The notes under the pieces were generated by a model. The model ran no database searches. It was not told the origin of the DNA and saw only the letters and a list, made by a program, of their open reading frames with translations. The position numbers were made by a program, and so were the translations under genes. Positions 9,006-16,478 of a stretch of 40,880 nt of DNA are shown piece by piece; position 1 is the first letter of the stretch; each line of letters starts with the position of its first letter. The stretch comes from Gemmatimonadota bacterium (GTDB lineage: Bacteria; 4572-55; J002), in contig RFFQ01000034.1 of NCBI GenBank assembly GCA_003697105.1, positions 1 through 40,880 on the forward strand, given 5' to 3'.

Positions 9006-9506
9006 TCAACGGTGGAGGCGCCGGTAGCCGGTGTAACCGATCAGTAACAACCCGGCAACCAGTATAAAAAAGAGATGAAGCGGAAAAAACGAGAAAAAGA
9101 CGATCCGAATCCGATTGAGAATCCAGGAGAGCACTAAAAACACACCCGCCAGCATTGCCAGCCCTTGCAAAGTCCGGTATGCCGGGATGGACTCCAAAGG
9201 CAATCGGCTTCGGGAAAGCCAGATCGAGGCAAGCATATAATAGGGAGGTGCTGCGAGGAGTAACAAATCCGCCTGATGAACAATCTTTACCCAACCGCCG
9301 GTATTCAGGGCATACGCCACATACCCGACCCAAAGGATCAGGCAGACCAGTGCCCCCGCCATGTTGGTGCTCAGTAAAAACGCCTCTTCCCGCCGCCCGG
9401 GGATAACCATACACAACCCCCATGCCACCCACGGCGCGGCATATAGGATCACCATCAGGGGAATTTTGTAGTTGAGAATGAAGATAAAAATATCAGCAAT
9501 CGTCAC
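9006..9506 (-). CDS. Polytopic membrane protein of unknown function
   Basis: 166 aa from GTG 9506, with AGAGG about 9 nt upstream. I do not recognise the family. Five hydrophobic stretches are visible (about 5-33, 45-68, 80-97, 110-130 and 135-158), joined by short basic loops such as PGRREEAF and GYRRLHR at the C-terminus, so an inner-membrane protein with the C-terminus in the cytoplasm is likely. It starts 41 nt after the sigma/methyltransferase fusion on the same strand. ECF sigma factor genes are often followed by a membrane-bound anti-sigma factor, but this protein has no soluble N-terminal anti-sigma domain or zinc motif, so that role would be unusual. Confidence 0.75.
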   Translation of the reverse strand: MTIADIFIFILNYKIPLMVILYAAPWVAWGLCMVIPGRREEAFLLSTNMAGALVCLILWVGYVAYALNTGGWVKIVHQADLLLLAAPPYYMLASIWLSRSRLPLESIPAYRTLQGLAMLAGVFLVLSWILNRIRIVFFSFFPLHLFFILVAGLLLIGYTGYRRLHR

Positions 9507-9547
9507 GGGGAAAACCTCTCATCTGGGTCAAACCTTGAAAAATGAGA

Positions 9548-10750
9548 TTATTTTAAACCGGAGACACAAAAAATACCGGGAATCCGGTGTTTCTGCATCA
9601 ACGGGCGCAAATACCGCCGCACACTCCGCACCTGAATGGAACGAAAATGAACCTCATGAAACCAACGCTCGACGGTTTGTGGGTCAAATCCAAGCCAAAC
9701 ATTGCGCAGGGATTCCCACACGCCAGCTTGATCATGCCGCAGAAAATCGCACACCAACAATTGTCCTTGGGGGCGCAAAACGCGCCGACATTCGCGCAAT
9801 ACTGCTAGAGGGTCTACCGCATGGTGCAAAGCTAAATTGCAAACCAAGGCATCAACCGATTGGTCTGGAAGCGGCAGATGTTCAAAATCACCTTGCCGGA
9901 AGGTGACATTCTGCATCCCGCGTTGCCTAACTTTTTGGCGTGCCCGTTCCAGCATCTTTTCATTCTGGTCAAGTCCGATCACCTGCGCCACATAGCCCGC
10001 CAAAGCCAACGCACAATGTCCCGTGCCGGTCCCGATATCCAGTACAGTCATTTGCTGGTGAAGCGGCATCTGCTCGATCAGCCAATCGATCCACTCTTCT
10101 GCCACCAATTGGTCTCGCACATCATCCCATTGGGCGTAATTTTCGCTAAAATAACGTTGGACGTGCGCTTTCAATGCCTGCTTGAGGTCATGTTGCGGGT
10201 TGAGCGGGTCAATCCGGCGGAGCAAATCGGCGTATCCGGTGGATTGCGTGAGGGTCCCCACCCATTCGGGGGCAACCGCGAGCAAATACTCCCGCCGGAA
10301 GTTCTCCCGCGCCCGGTTGAGTAAGGAGGTTACGGCACTCTGGGAAAGCCCTAAGACCTCCGCAATGCGAGCATACGATAAGCCGTGCACATCTCGCAAT
10401 TCGATCACCCGACGATGGCGTTCCGGCAATATCTCCATAATGGAACGAATCAACAGGCGTGTTTCCACATCGCCCGGCGGGGACGACCGGTGCAGCCGCT
10501 CCGGGGACTCTGCCACCGCTTCCAGCCGGATTTTACGGAACTTGAGATAATTCAACGACATGTTTTTTGCCACACGATACAACCACGCCCGCCAGTTGAT
10601 CGCCATCGTATTCCCCATCCGCCGTTCAAATTGTACCGCTTTGACAAACACATCTTGACAGATGTCCCGGGCGGTCTCACCGTCCCCGATCATCTGTTTG
10701 ATGAAGCCGTAAATTTCACCTTCATACGGCATAAAATCTGGCGCCATCAT
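9548..10750 (-). CDS. Fusion protein: ECF-like sigma factor (regions 2 and 4) + SAM-dependent methyltransferase
   Basis: 400 aa. Residues 5-75 match sigma region 2 (ICQDVFVKAVQ, then WRAWLYRVAKNMSLNYLK). Residues 97-155 match region 4 with its helix-turn-helix (LPERHRRVIELRD, SYARIAEVLGLSQSAVTSL). After a linker, residues 195-400 form a class I methyltransferase with motif I VLDIGTGTGHCALAL (236-250), the acidic D261 after beta2, GDFEHLPLPDQSVDALVC and LRPQGQLLVCDF. The start of this domain (VQRYFSENYAQWDDVR) resembles methyltransferases that are fused to ArsR-type HTH domains. The frame is continuous, so this is not two adjacent genes. Likely starts are the paired ATGs at 10750/10747, with AAGGA upstream. 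It lies 27 nt after the cyclic-nucleotide patatin gene. Methyl acceptor and target promoters are unknown. Confidence 0.9.
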   Translation of the reverse strand: MMAPDFMPYEGEIYGFIKQMIGDGETARDICQDVFVKAVQFERRMGNTMAINWRAWLYRVAKNMSLNYLKFRKIRLEAVAESPERLHRSSPPGDVETRLLIRSIMEILPERHRRVIELRDVHGLSYARIAEVLGLSQSAVTSLLNRARENFRREYLLAVAPEWVGTLTQSTGYADLLRRIDPLNPQHDLKQALKAHVQRYFSENYAQWDDVRDQLVAEEWIDWLIEQMPLHQQMTVLDIGTGTGHCALALAGYVAQVIGLDQNEKMLERARQKVRQRGMQNVTFRQGDFEHLPLPDQSVDALVCNLALHHAVDPLAVLRECRRVLRPQGQLLVCDFLRHDQAGVWESLRNVWLGFDPQTVERWFHEVHFRSIQVRSVRRYLRPLMQKHRIPGIFCVSGLK

Positions 10751-10777
10751 GCTTCCTTCATAAAGAATAGCCTCCGG

Positions 10778-13111
10778 TTAAGAATCCTCCAACGGTGTTC
10801 TCTCGTAAGCACTCACCTTCAAAAAGCGACGGAATCGCTCGCTGAGAATCAGTGCCAGCGTATCCTCAAATTGGTCGGAATGTTCCCAAGCGTCCAGTTG
10901 CGTTTTGGCATATTCATACCCAGTTTGTACCAGTTGGTCAATGGCAGTGAACTCCAACAGACCAAAATCATCAATAGGCGGCTTCAGATAAATATCGGCT
11001 TCCATTGCCGCGACCTGACCCTGATTGATGCTCCGGATGACCTGTGTACGCATGATAATATGCACCAGATTTGGTACTTGCAACGCTTTTTGGAACGGAT
11101 TTAACCAATGCCATAAGACCGTCCACGGCGATGGCAAATCTGGGGTTTCACACCGGATCATCATCTCCTCATCTGGAATGACATTGACCGAGATCACCAG
11201 CCCTCGCGCCATTTTGCGTATAACACCTGCCGGAAGATTATCCAACACCCCGCCATCAATATAGACCTGATGATTCTTAATCACCGGTGGGACCACCCCC
11301 GGTAAAGCCGTCGTGGCCCGGATGGCCTCCCAAACCGGACCCGTGCGATGAATAATGGTATCACTATTCGAGAGATTACACGAGATGGCAAAACAGTTGA
11401 TCCACAGATCTTCCAGCCGGCGCTCTCCAAAGATGTTTTGCATCAATTTATCGATTTTCCGCTTGGATAACAATGCCATGACCGGCAAGGTTAAATCCTT
11501 TATCACCGAATAATGACCCAAGATGGCTTTATTTTGGCGGTACAATTCGTCATGATCCCACCCCATCGCATATTGGGCGGCAATATAAGCCCCGGCACTG
11601 GTTCCCCCAATCACATCAATGGGGATACCGGCTTCCTGCAGTGCCCGGATGACACCGATATGCGCTAATCCCCGCGCACCCCCGCCCCCCAACACTAAAC
11701 CGATTGCCCGCCCGCTAATGATTCGGGCGAGACGATCAATATCCTCCTCACTTAATCCGCGTAAATGATGGTGGCTGGCTACCGTCCGCTCTGCCAACCA
11801 CAAACGTGTCCCCGAAGGCGACACGGTATCCGGTGGATGGATCAAGACCAGTGCTTTTTGCGCCAGAGTGATCCGGTTGAAATGGCTTAAAAATGCCATT
11901 TCAATTGCCCCCGGGGAGGGGTCTGTGTGCGGCTCGGCGAGGATAAGCACCAAATCGGCTTGTTGTAACGCTCGCTCCGTCCAAGCCGTAATGCCGGGAT
12001 CCGCTTCGTACACCAAAAAATCATATTTGATTTCCTGATCATCAAGCCAAGTGATCAGCCGAATGTTATAGGGGTCTTTCACCGCCAATCCTGCCGCGCC
12101 ACTCCAGCCAATCATCTGATCCAGAGATTCATTATTCAAATACAACACGGAACTATAGGTTCGCAGTGATTGCACCAACCGCCGGCAAAATTCCCCAACG
12201 GGTGCGTCTTTGCGGTGCCCGATCACCGCAATATTTTTGGGAATGGAACCGGCTAACCGGCGATGCCGGCGCATATCATTGCGCAACCGGTCAATTAGGG
12301 TTTCCGTGATGGCAAACATCATCTGCGGGTACTGGCGGGTAATGCGTTCAAATACAGGCTTGGAAATCCGTGCCAAAACCGAATCCCGCACCGACCGGAC
12401 GGTTGCGGTCCGTCCCTCATGGGTGAACATGGAAACCTCGCCGATCAATTCACCTCGGGAAAGCTCACCGACGATCTCAAAATCCCCATGTTGCGTTTCG
12501 ACGACCACTTGCAAGCGCCCATTGACCACAATGTACATGCTGTCGCCAATATCACCTTGCCGGAAGAGGGTCTGCCCGTCCCCTAACTGCACCCATTCCA
12601 CCAGATCGCCAATATCACGCCATGCCACCTCGGTGTGAATCCCGAATAATTCCGGTAACAGTGCCAATAATTGATTCCGCATGAGCCGCCGCCGGACAAT
12701 ATTCGTGAGATGGGTTACGGTCTGCGGGGATTCCTGAATCAGGTGTTCAAATGTTGATTTTTCCAGACGCACGAGCGTTGTTTCTTGTGTGGCAATGACG
12801 GTTGCCGTGCGCTGCCCGCCCGTCAGGATTTGCATTTCGCCCACCGGTTGCCCCGCCTCTAAATCCGCAACAAAGGCTTCCGTACCATCTGGTTTTTCCA
12901 TAGTCACCCGTAAATTGCCATGAACCACCACATAGAGCGCATCACTGGGGTCATTTTGCCGGAACAGCACTTCACCGGCGCCTAACCGGATATACTGAAC
13001 GCGCTCAACCAGATGCTGCAGTACCGGCGTCAATAAATCCGTAAACAGTTCACAGATTTGGAGGTCTTGCTGAATTTGCTCAGCAGGAGGAAGAGGAGTG
13101 AGGTATTCCAT
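10778..13111 (-). CDS. NTE-type patatin phospholipase with two cyclic-nucleotide-binding domains
   Basis: 777 aa from ATG 13111, which has AAAGGAG 6 nt upstream; the frame extends further to 13201 without a better site. Two cNMP-binding domains (about 20-140 and 155-275) each keep a phosphate-cassette-like sequence (GEMQILTGGQRTATV; GEVSMFTHEGRTATV). A Rossmann-like middle region (290-465) precedes the patatin domain with the oxyanion loop GGGGARG (475-481), the Ser505 nucleophile in GTSAG and Asp619 in DGG. This is the layout of neuropathy target esterase and its bacterial relatives: lysophospholipase/phospholipase B activity controlled by ligand binding. No long transmembrane segment is seen, so the protein is probably cytoplasmic or peripheral. 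The sigma/methyltransferase fusion follows after 27 nt, suggesting co-transcription. Confidence 0.93.
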   Translation of the reverse strand: MEYLTPLPPAEQIQQDLQICELFTDLLTPVLQHLVERVQYIRLGAGEVLFRQNDPSDALYVVVHGNLRVTMEKPDGTEAFVADLEAGQPVGEMQILTGGQRTATVIATQETTLVRLEKSTFEHLIQESPQTVTHLTNIVRRRLMRNQLLALLPELFGIHTEVAWRDIGDLVEWVQLGDGQTLFRQGDIGDSMYIVVNGRLQVVVETQHGDFEIVGELSRGELIGEVSMFTHEGRTATVRSVRDSVLARISKPVFERITRQYPQMMFAITETLIDRLRNDMRRHRRLAGSIPKNIAVIGHRKDAPVGEFCRRLVQSLRTYSSVLYLNNESLDQMIGWSGAAGLAVKDPYNIRLITWLDDQEIKYDFLVYEADPGITAWTERALQQADLVLILAEPHTDPSPGAIEMAFLSHFNRITLAQKALVLIHPPDTVSPSGTRLWLAERTVASHHHLRGLSEEDIDRLARIISGRAIGLVLGGGGARGLAHIGVIRALQEAGIPIDVIGGTSAGAYIAAQYAMGWDHDELYRQNKAILGHYSVIKDLTLPVMALLSKRKIDKLMQNIFGERRLEDLWINCFAISCNLSNSDTIIHRTGPVWEAIRATTALPGVVPPVIKNHQVYIDGGVLDNLPAGVIRKMARGLVISVNVIPDEEMMIRCETPDLPSPWTVLWHWLNPFQKALQVPNLVHIIMRTQVIRSINQGQVAAMEADIYLKPPIDDFGLLEFTAIDQLVQTGYEYAKTQLDAWEHSDQFEDTLALILSERFRRFLKVSAYERTPLEDS

Positions 13112-13173
13112 AGTGCTCCTTTGAAAAGTATGCGATTGAAGATACAGTCGAATAGCGATGCCAACTCGTGATA

Positions 13174-13201
13174 GTGCCGCCGGTGTATCACCGGACAGCA
13201 C
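13174..13201. other. Two-part hairpin in the hydrolase-patatin gap
   Basis: CCGGTG (13180-13185) pairs with CACCGG (13189-13194) over a 3-nt loop, flanked by GTGC/GCAC (13174-13177 with 13198-13201). No T-run follows on the minus strand, so it is not a standard terminator; it could slow transcription or protect RNA between the two genes. Confidence 0.45.
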
Positions 13202-13232
13202 TCATTTCGGGACATACACTATCCGGTCATAT

Positions 13233-14216
13233 TTAAGGACGTAAAGCCGGTAGAAAATCGAGGATAGTATCGATCAGTTGGGCGTTATGCTCCGGGGAAA
13301 GAATATCGCCTGCCAATACATGGTTGGAGGGGTCACCGGCTTCCGGGATTTCCACCACCGTTTTCACGGGAGATCCCCACCGCTGGATGTAGTGGAGGGT
13401 CTTTTCGGGATTGACTACCTGATCGTTCGGGGAATAAAACAGTAATAACGGCGTTTTAATTGATTCCAGTGGAAGCTTGCGCACGTACTCCACCAGACCC
13501 ATCATCGGCAGAAGGGCAAGGGTGGGATAGCTGGTGGTCCAGTACCTTTCTTGCAAATCGTTCGCCGCATCCCACCGGTAGGTCTCCCCATTGAGGAGTG
13601 GGACAAACCGGTTTGCCCAGGGGAACAAAAGCACTTCCGAGAGCGGGTCCTTAGGACCGTAATTGGGCGAGATGAGCACCACCGCCAGGACGTCTGCCGC
13701 TGGGGGTTGCGTTGCCAGCCACGTTGCCAGCGTACCGCCGGTGGATGTCCCAATGAGCAGAACACGCTCCCCAATTCGCCGCCCGATCTCCAGTGCCTCG
13801 TCAGCATCGGTTAACCATGCCTGCACCGTCCCCGCCAACATTGCCGCACTCCCCCGCCCATGACCGGTTAAGCGGGTATAAAATAGATTCGCGCCCAGTA
13901 CCTGCGCCAACGAATCACACACCGGCGCAATCTCCTGCCGCGTGGCAGAAAAGCCATGCAGATAAACAATGGAAACCGGTGTTTGACGCTGACTCGAATC
14001 CGCCCAGATGATGGTCTTCTCTGTGCCGGGAATGATGTCCGGGAACACTGCTTCGGATCGCGCTAAATATGCCTCCAAATCATCCAAATCATCCGGTAGG
14101 TGCCGCGGCTGAAAGGTATCATCTATTGCCACACGCGGACCCAGCATAAAAGCCACCCCCCCCAGCAGGAACAGAATCAACAGCAGGAGTAACATTCCAA
14201 TTTTCATTCTCAACAT
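13233..14216 (-). CDS. Membrane-anchored alpha/beta hydrolase (lysophospholipase/monoacylglycerol-lipase-like)
   Basis: 327 aa from ATG 14216, which has AAGGAGG upstream and sits 1 nt after the stop of the preceding small gene. An N-terminal hydrophobic helix (about 7-27) acts as a signal anchor, placing the enzyme outside the cytoplasm. The hydrolase fold shows VYLHGFSATRQE (oxyanion region), the nucleophile Ser158 in LIGTSTGGTLA, Asp in LLFYSPNDQVV and His in DPSNHVLAG, so the triad is complete. Family members cleave ester bonds in lipids; the exact substrate is unknown. Its position beside the NTE-type patatin suggests phospholipid or acylglycerol turnover at the membrane (inference). Confidence 0.87.
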   Translation of the reverse strand: MLRMKIGMLLLLLILFLLGGVAFMLGPRVAIDDTFQPRHLPDDLDDLEAYLARSEAVFPDIIPGTEKTIIWADSSQRQTPVSIVYLHGFSATRQEIAPVCDSLAQVLGANLFYTRLTGHGRGSAAMLAGTVQAWLTDADEALEIGRRIGERVLLIGTSTGGTLATWLATQPPAADVLAVVLISPNYGPKDPLSEVLLFPWANRFVPLLNGETYRWDAANDLQERYWTTSYPTLALLPMMGLVEYVRKLPLESIKTPLLLFYSPNDQVVNPEKTLHYIQRWGSPVKTVVEIPEAGDPSNHVLAGDILSPEHNAQLIDTILDFLPALRP

Positions 14217-14217
14217 C

Positions 14218-14547
14218 TCATTCCCCCTCCTTAGGGGCAATGCCGGCTACAAACCGGTCAAACTCGGGGAAATCCCACTGATCTAATATGCCCTTTACCC
14301 TATACAGGTATTTAAAAAAGACCATAAAACGCATTAAAACCAACACAAAACTACCAAATGCAATAAACTGTTTATGATCACGATCTAAATCTAAATAAGT
14401 TGGGTAGGCTTTGAGGATCGCCCGCAAATTGTCCGCCCATTGCGCCTCCACCCGCTTTTTCTCTTTAGTTTTGGAAGACGGTGCGCGGTTGGGGATTGGT
14501 TCGACCACGTTAAAATCTAGTTTAGCGAGGATTAAACGGGTTGTCAA
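14218..14547 (-). CDS. Small membrane-associated protein of unknown function
   Basis: The frame is open for 109 codons from TTG 14547 and ends 1 nt before the hydrolase start, so the two are probably co-translated. The family is not recognised. A basic N-terminal stretch (SSKTKEKKRVEAQW) is followed by a hydrophobic helix (QFIAFGSFVLVLMRFMVFFKY is its core, about 60-82) and a short acidic tail. The TTG overlaps a good -35 box at 14547-14542, so the true start may be GTG 14508 or GTG 14451, giving 96 or 77 aa. It may tether or regulate the hydrolase; this is context inference only. Confidence 0.6.
   Translation of the reverse strand: MTTRLILAKLDFNVVEPIPNRAPSSKTKEKKRVEAQWADNLRAILKAYPTYLDLDRDHKQFIAFGSFVLVLMRFMVFFKYLYRVKGILDQWDFPEFDRFVAGIAPKEGE
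14519..14547 (-). promoter_or_regulatory. Sigma70-type promoter for the 14.5-13.2 kb gene pair
   Basis: Minus strand TTGACA (14547-14542), exact 17-nt spacer, TAAACT (14524-14519). It sits directly downstream of the terminator of the crystallin-like gene, where a new transcription unit would be expected. Confidence 0.55.
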
Positions 14548-14560
14548 GCAGATTTTAGTC

Positions 14561-14604
14561 CTAAAAAACCGTTGTCACTGGCGGGGCGAGCGGCAACGGT
14601 TTTT
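14561..14604 (-). terminator. Rho-independent terminator after the beta/gamma-crystallin gene
   Basis: AAAAACCGTTG (14564-14574) is the reverse complement of 14594-14604. On the minus strand the hairpin ends in GGTTTTTTAG, and the plus strand also reads into a T-run, so it could act both ways. It lies 27 nt past the stop at 14631. Confidence 0.8.
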
Positions 14605-14630
14605 GGCAATTCGGTCGTCTGGGGGCAGTC

Positions 14631-15602
14631 TCATAGCTGGTGTGGCGGCGGAGAGTCCGTTTTGAGGTCTGGCTGGGGATGGATTACCCGGAGCGAGGCG
14701 GCGAAGTCGTTCCAGCTTTGAGGGCGGTCTTTAAAGACTTTGGTGAGATCGATGGTGTTCGCGGTGAGTTCCACCCGCCGTCCTTTAAAGTTGGGGAATT
14801 CGTACAGGATCACGGTGGTGCCCGGACTGATTTTAAGGGATGAGATGCGCTGGTTCCAGCCGATTTGGCTTAAATCGGCGAGGGCACTGGGCACATCGAG
14901 TTCAAGGGCGTCACCCTGATAGTAGGCGTGTTCGTAAATCCGGACGGACGGCGGCGCATCCGGGGGAGCAATTCGGCGCACGCGGAAGGAGGAGACCCGG
15001 TCATTCCAGGTTGAGGCGGTATTTTCGCGTATATACCTCAAATTGGGGGCATCGTGGCGAAGGGTGATCGAGGGTCCTCCCAGTTGGGCATCTTCATACA
15101 AAGTTACCTCATAGCCCTCTGCCACACGCACGGCGGAGATGCGGTCATTCCAACCGGTCTGGGCGAGGTCATACAAGGTTGCCCCATCGCCCACTGCCAA
15201 AGATTCCCCCCGGTAATAGGCGGCATCGTAAAAGATCACAACGGCTTCGGGCGTCCCGTCCGGCTGCCCGACGGTTAAGGAAGAAATCCGGTTGTCCCAA
15301 CTGGTGTTTGCCGGGTCATCTCGAATCCAACGGAGGTCGGGGACACTTTCGTGGAAGGTGATGGAATGCCCTTCAAAACGGGGATCGGCATAGACGGTAA
15401 CATCCACTCCGGGGTCAATTTGGATCGAGGAAATCGTATCATTCCAATGAAGTTGTGCCAGATCATACCAATATGTATTGGCATCCAAGACCAGCCTGTT
15501 CCCTTGATATTCTGGATGTTCGTACAGGTAAATTTGTTGCGTGGGTGCGGCGGTCACCCACCCCGCCAATAGCAGCAAGCATACATACCAACGTCGCCAC
15601 AT
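14631..15602 (-). CDS. Secreted beta/gamma-crystallin repeat protein, six Greek-key motifs
   Basis: 323 aa. A signal peptide (about 1-19, cut near VTAAP) is followed by three double-Greek-key domains (23-112, 121-208, 218-306). Each half ends in a calcium-site core of the type (N/D)(N/D)xx(S/T)S: WNDTISSI, WDNRISSL, WNDRISAV, WNDRVSSF, WNQRISSL and WNDFAASL. Each half begins with an aromatic strand such as IYLYEHPEYQGN. The family binds calcium and forms very stable folds; bacterial members are stress or envelope proteins, but enzymes are not known among the simple repeats. A proline-rich tail ends the protein. ATG 15602 has GAGGAG upstream. The gene has its own promoter, overlapped by a palindrome, and its own terminator. 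The fifth and sixth calcium motifs are less canonical. Confidence 0.93.
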   Translation of the reverse strand: MWRRWYVCLLLLAGWVTAAPTQQIYLYEHPEYQGNRLVLDANTYWYDLAQLHWNDTISSIQIDPGVDVTVYADPRFEGHSITFHESVPDLRWIRDDPANTSWDNRISSLTVGQPDGTPEAVVIFYDAAYYRGESLAVGDGATLYDLAQTGWNDRISAVRVAEGYEVTLYEDAQLGGPSITLRHDAPNLRYIRENTASTWNDRVSSFRVRRIAPPDAPPSVRIYEHAYYQGDALELDVPSALADLSQIGWNQRISSLKISPGTTVILYEFPNFKGRRVELTANTIDLTKVFKDRPQSWNDFAASLRVIHPQPDLKTDSPPPHQL

Positions 15603-15658
15603 GGTTCAAACTCCTCAAGTTAAAAGTGGATCGGTAACGCCAATACGTTCACTCCAAA

Positions 15659-15687
15659 AATTTAGCGAAGGTATTGTAACGTAACAA
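15659..15687 (-). promoter_or_regulatory. Promoter of the beta/gamma-crystallin gene
   Basis: Minus strand TTGTTA (15687-15682), 17-nt spacer, TAAATT (15664-15659), about 57 nt upstream of the ATG. The -35 box lies inside the palindrome at 15671-15690. Confidence 0.5.
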
Positions 15688-15690
15688 TAC
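15671..15690. promoter_or_regulatory. 20-bp palindrome, likely operator
   Basis: GTATTGTAACGTAACAATAC is a 20-bp dyad with a single mismatched pair. It covers the -35 box and part of the spacer of the predicted crystallin promoter, the usual position for a repressor site. No regulator gene is adjacent. Confidence 0.5.
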
Positions 15691-15739
15691 TCATCCCTAT
15701 GACGACGGCATCTTCCCCAATTGCAAAAAATTTGTAGGC

Positions 15740-15769
15740 GTGCAACGCACTTTTAGAAGTGCGCTGCAC
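15740..15769. repeat. Imperfect inverted repeat in the divergent intergenic region
   Basis: GTGCA-A-CGCACTT (15740-15752) pairs with AAGTGCG-C-TGCAC (15757-15769) over a 4-nt loop: 12 pairs with one A/C mismatch. The whole 15603-15898 gap holds no gene; it carries the crystallin promoter and palindrome, this hairpin, the plus-strand promoter at 15783 and a leader hairpin. A REP-like or MITE-derived palindrome is possible. Confidence 0.55.
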
Positions 15770-15782
15770 CTGAAATTAGTTC

Positions 15783-15811
15783 TTGACACCCTTTGTATTT
15801 TTTGCTACTTT
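15783..15811 (+). promoter_or_regulatory. Promoter for lipoprotein-rpmB unit
   Basis: Perfect TTGACA (15783-15788), 17-nt spacer and a weak TACTTT (15806-15811), about 88 nt before the lipoprotein ATG. Confidence 0.5.
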
Positions 15812-15840
15812 GCGCTACCGATTCCAAAGTGTAGCAAGTT

Positions 15841-15878
15841 AAGGAATTCCCTCAAGGTAGGTAATTCCTTATTTTTAT
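15841..15878 (+). terminator. Leader hairpin with T-rich tail (attenuator-like)
   Basis: AAGGAATT (15841-15848) pairs with AATTCCTT (15863-15870), followed by ATTTTTAT. It lies inside the predicted 5' leader, 21 nt before the lipoprotein start, so it may attenuate rather than end transcription. The 8-bp A/T-rich stem is weak. Confidence 0.35.
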
Positions 15879-15898
15879 AGTGTTAAGGAGTTCCGGTC

Positions 15899-16189
15899 AT
15901 GAGAAAGATCATACTTTTCGGACTACTGCTGAGTTGGATGGGGGCAGTTGCCGGATGCACGGTGTTTGAAACAGAACGGTACTCTATGGCGTATTTGGAA
16001 TCGCGTTATCCTGCCGATAGTGAACAGCGGTTTTGGATCAGCAAAAACGGCATCCCGGATGATATTCAAATCCGCTACAGTTACGATAAAAAAGTGAAGT
16101 ACGAAACCTTCATCTGGCACAAAGGGAAGCCGGATGAACGCTGGATTTTATTTGAAAATGGGAAAGCGACAATCTTTTCATTCTTATAA
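15899..16189 (+). CDS. Small putative lipoprotein
   Basis: 96 aa from ATG 15899 with TTAAGGAG about 8 nt upstream. A lipobox (AVAGC, Cys20) ends the signal peptide, so the mature protein should be lipid-anchored. The remaining 76 residues are rich in aromatic and charged residues and look like one small beta-rich domain (RFWISKNGIPDDIQIRYSY, then ETFIWHKGKPDERWILFENG). I do not recognise the family. It is followed after 18 nt by rpmB and probably shares its transcript; the functional link to a ribosomal protein is not obvious. Confidence 0.8.
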   Translation: MRKIILFGLLLSWMGAVAGCTVFETERYSMAYLESRYPADSEQRFWISKNGIPDDIQIRYSYDKKVKYETFIWHKGKPDERWILFENGKATIFSFL

Positions 16190-16207
16190 ATTTAGGAGGA
16201 TGTTATA

Positions 16208-16429
16208 ATGTCCAAACGCTGTGATATATGCGGCAAAGGGGCGATGGTTGGAAATCGGGTCAGCCACGCCAATAACAAAACCAAACATCGTTTTATGCCG
16301 AATCTGCAAAATGTCCGGGCAATAGTGAATGGGCAGGTCAAACGGGTCAAAATTTGTACCCGCTGTTTGCGGAGCGGAAAAATAGAAAAAGCCATACGCG
16401 GGCGCCGTTACACGCCGGAAATGGCATAA
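16208..16429 (+). CDS. rpmB: 50S ribosomal protein bL28
   Basis: 73 aa. The N-terminal [25 protein letters not shown] and C-terminal [13 protein letters not shown] segments are typical of bL28. Both CxxC pairs (Cys5/Cys8 and the pair in ICTRC) are kept, so this is the zinc-ribbon (C+) form. The protein lies near the E site of the large ribosomal subunit. The start ATG 16208 has a strong AGGAGG. A strong terminator follows at once, closing the lipoprotein-rpmB unit. rpmG, a common partner, is not adjacent. Confidence 0.96.
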   Translation: MSKRCDICGKGAMVGNRVSHANNKTKHRFMPNLQNVRAIVNGQVKRVKICTRCLRSGKIEKAIRGRRYTPEMA

Positions 16430-16435
16430 CAGAAG

Positions 16436-16464
16436 AAAGAGTAGCAATTCGCTACTCTTTTTTT
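16436..16464 (+). terminator. Rho-independent terminator after rpmB
   Basis: Perfect 10-bp stem AAAGAGTAGC (16436-16445) with 16451-16460, 5-nt loop, then an uninterrupted T-run to 16464. Confidence 0.9.
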
Positions 16465-16478
16465 ATATCGAGCCGGAT

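Noticed and set aside
9006-9506. Membrane anti-sigma factor for the sigma/methyltransferase fusion
   Set aside because: No cytoplasmic anti-sigma domain or zinc motif; almost the whole protein is membrane helices.
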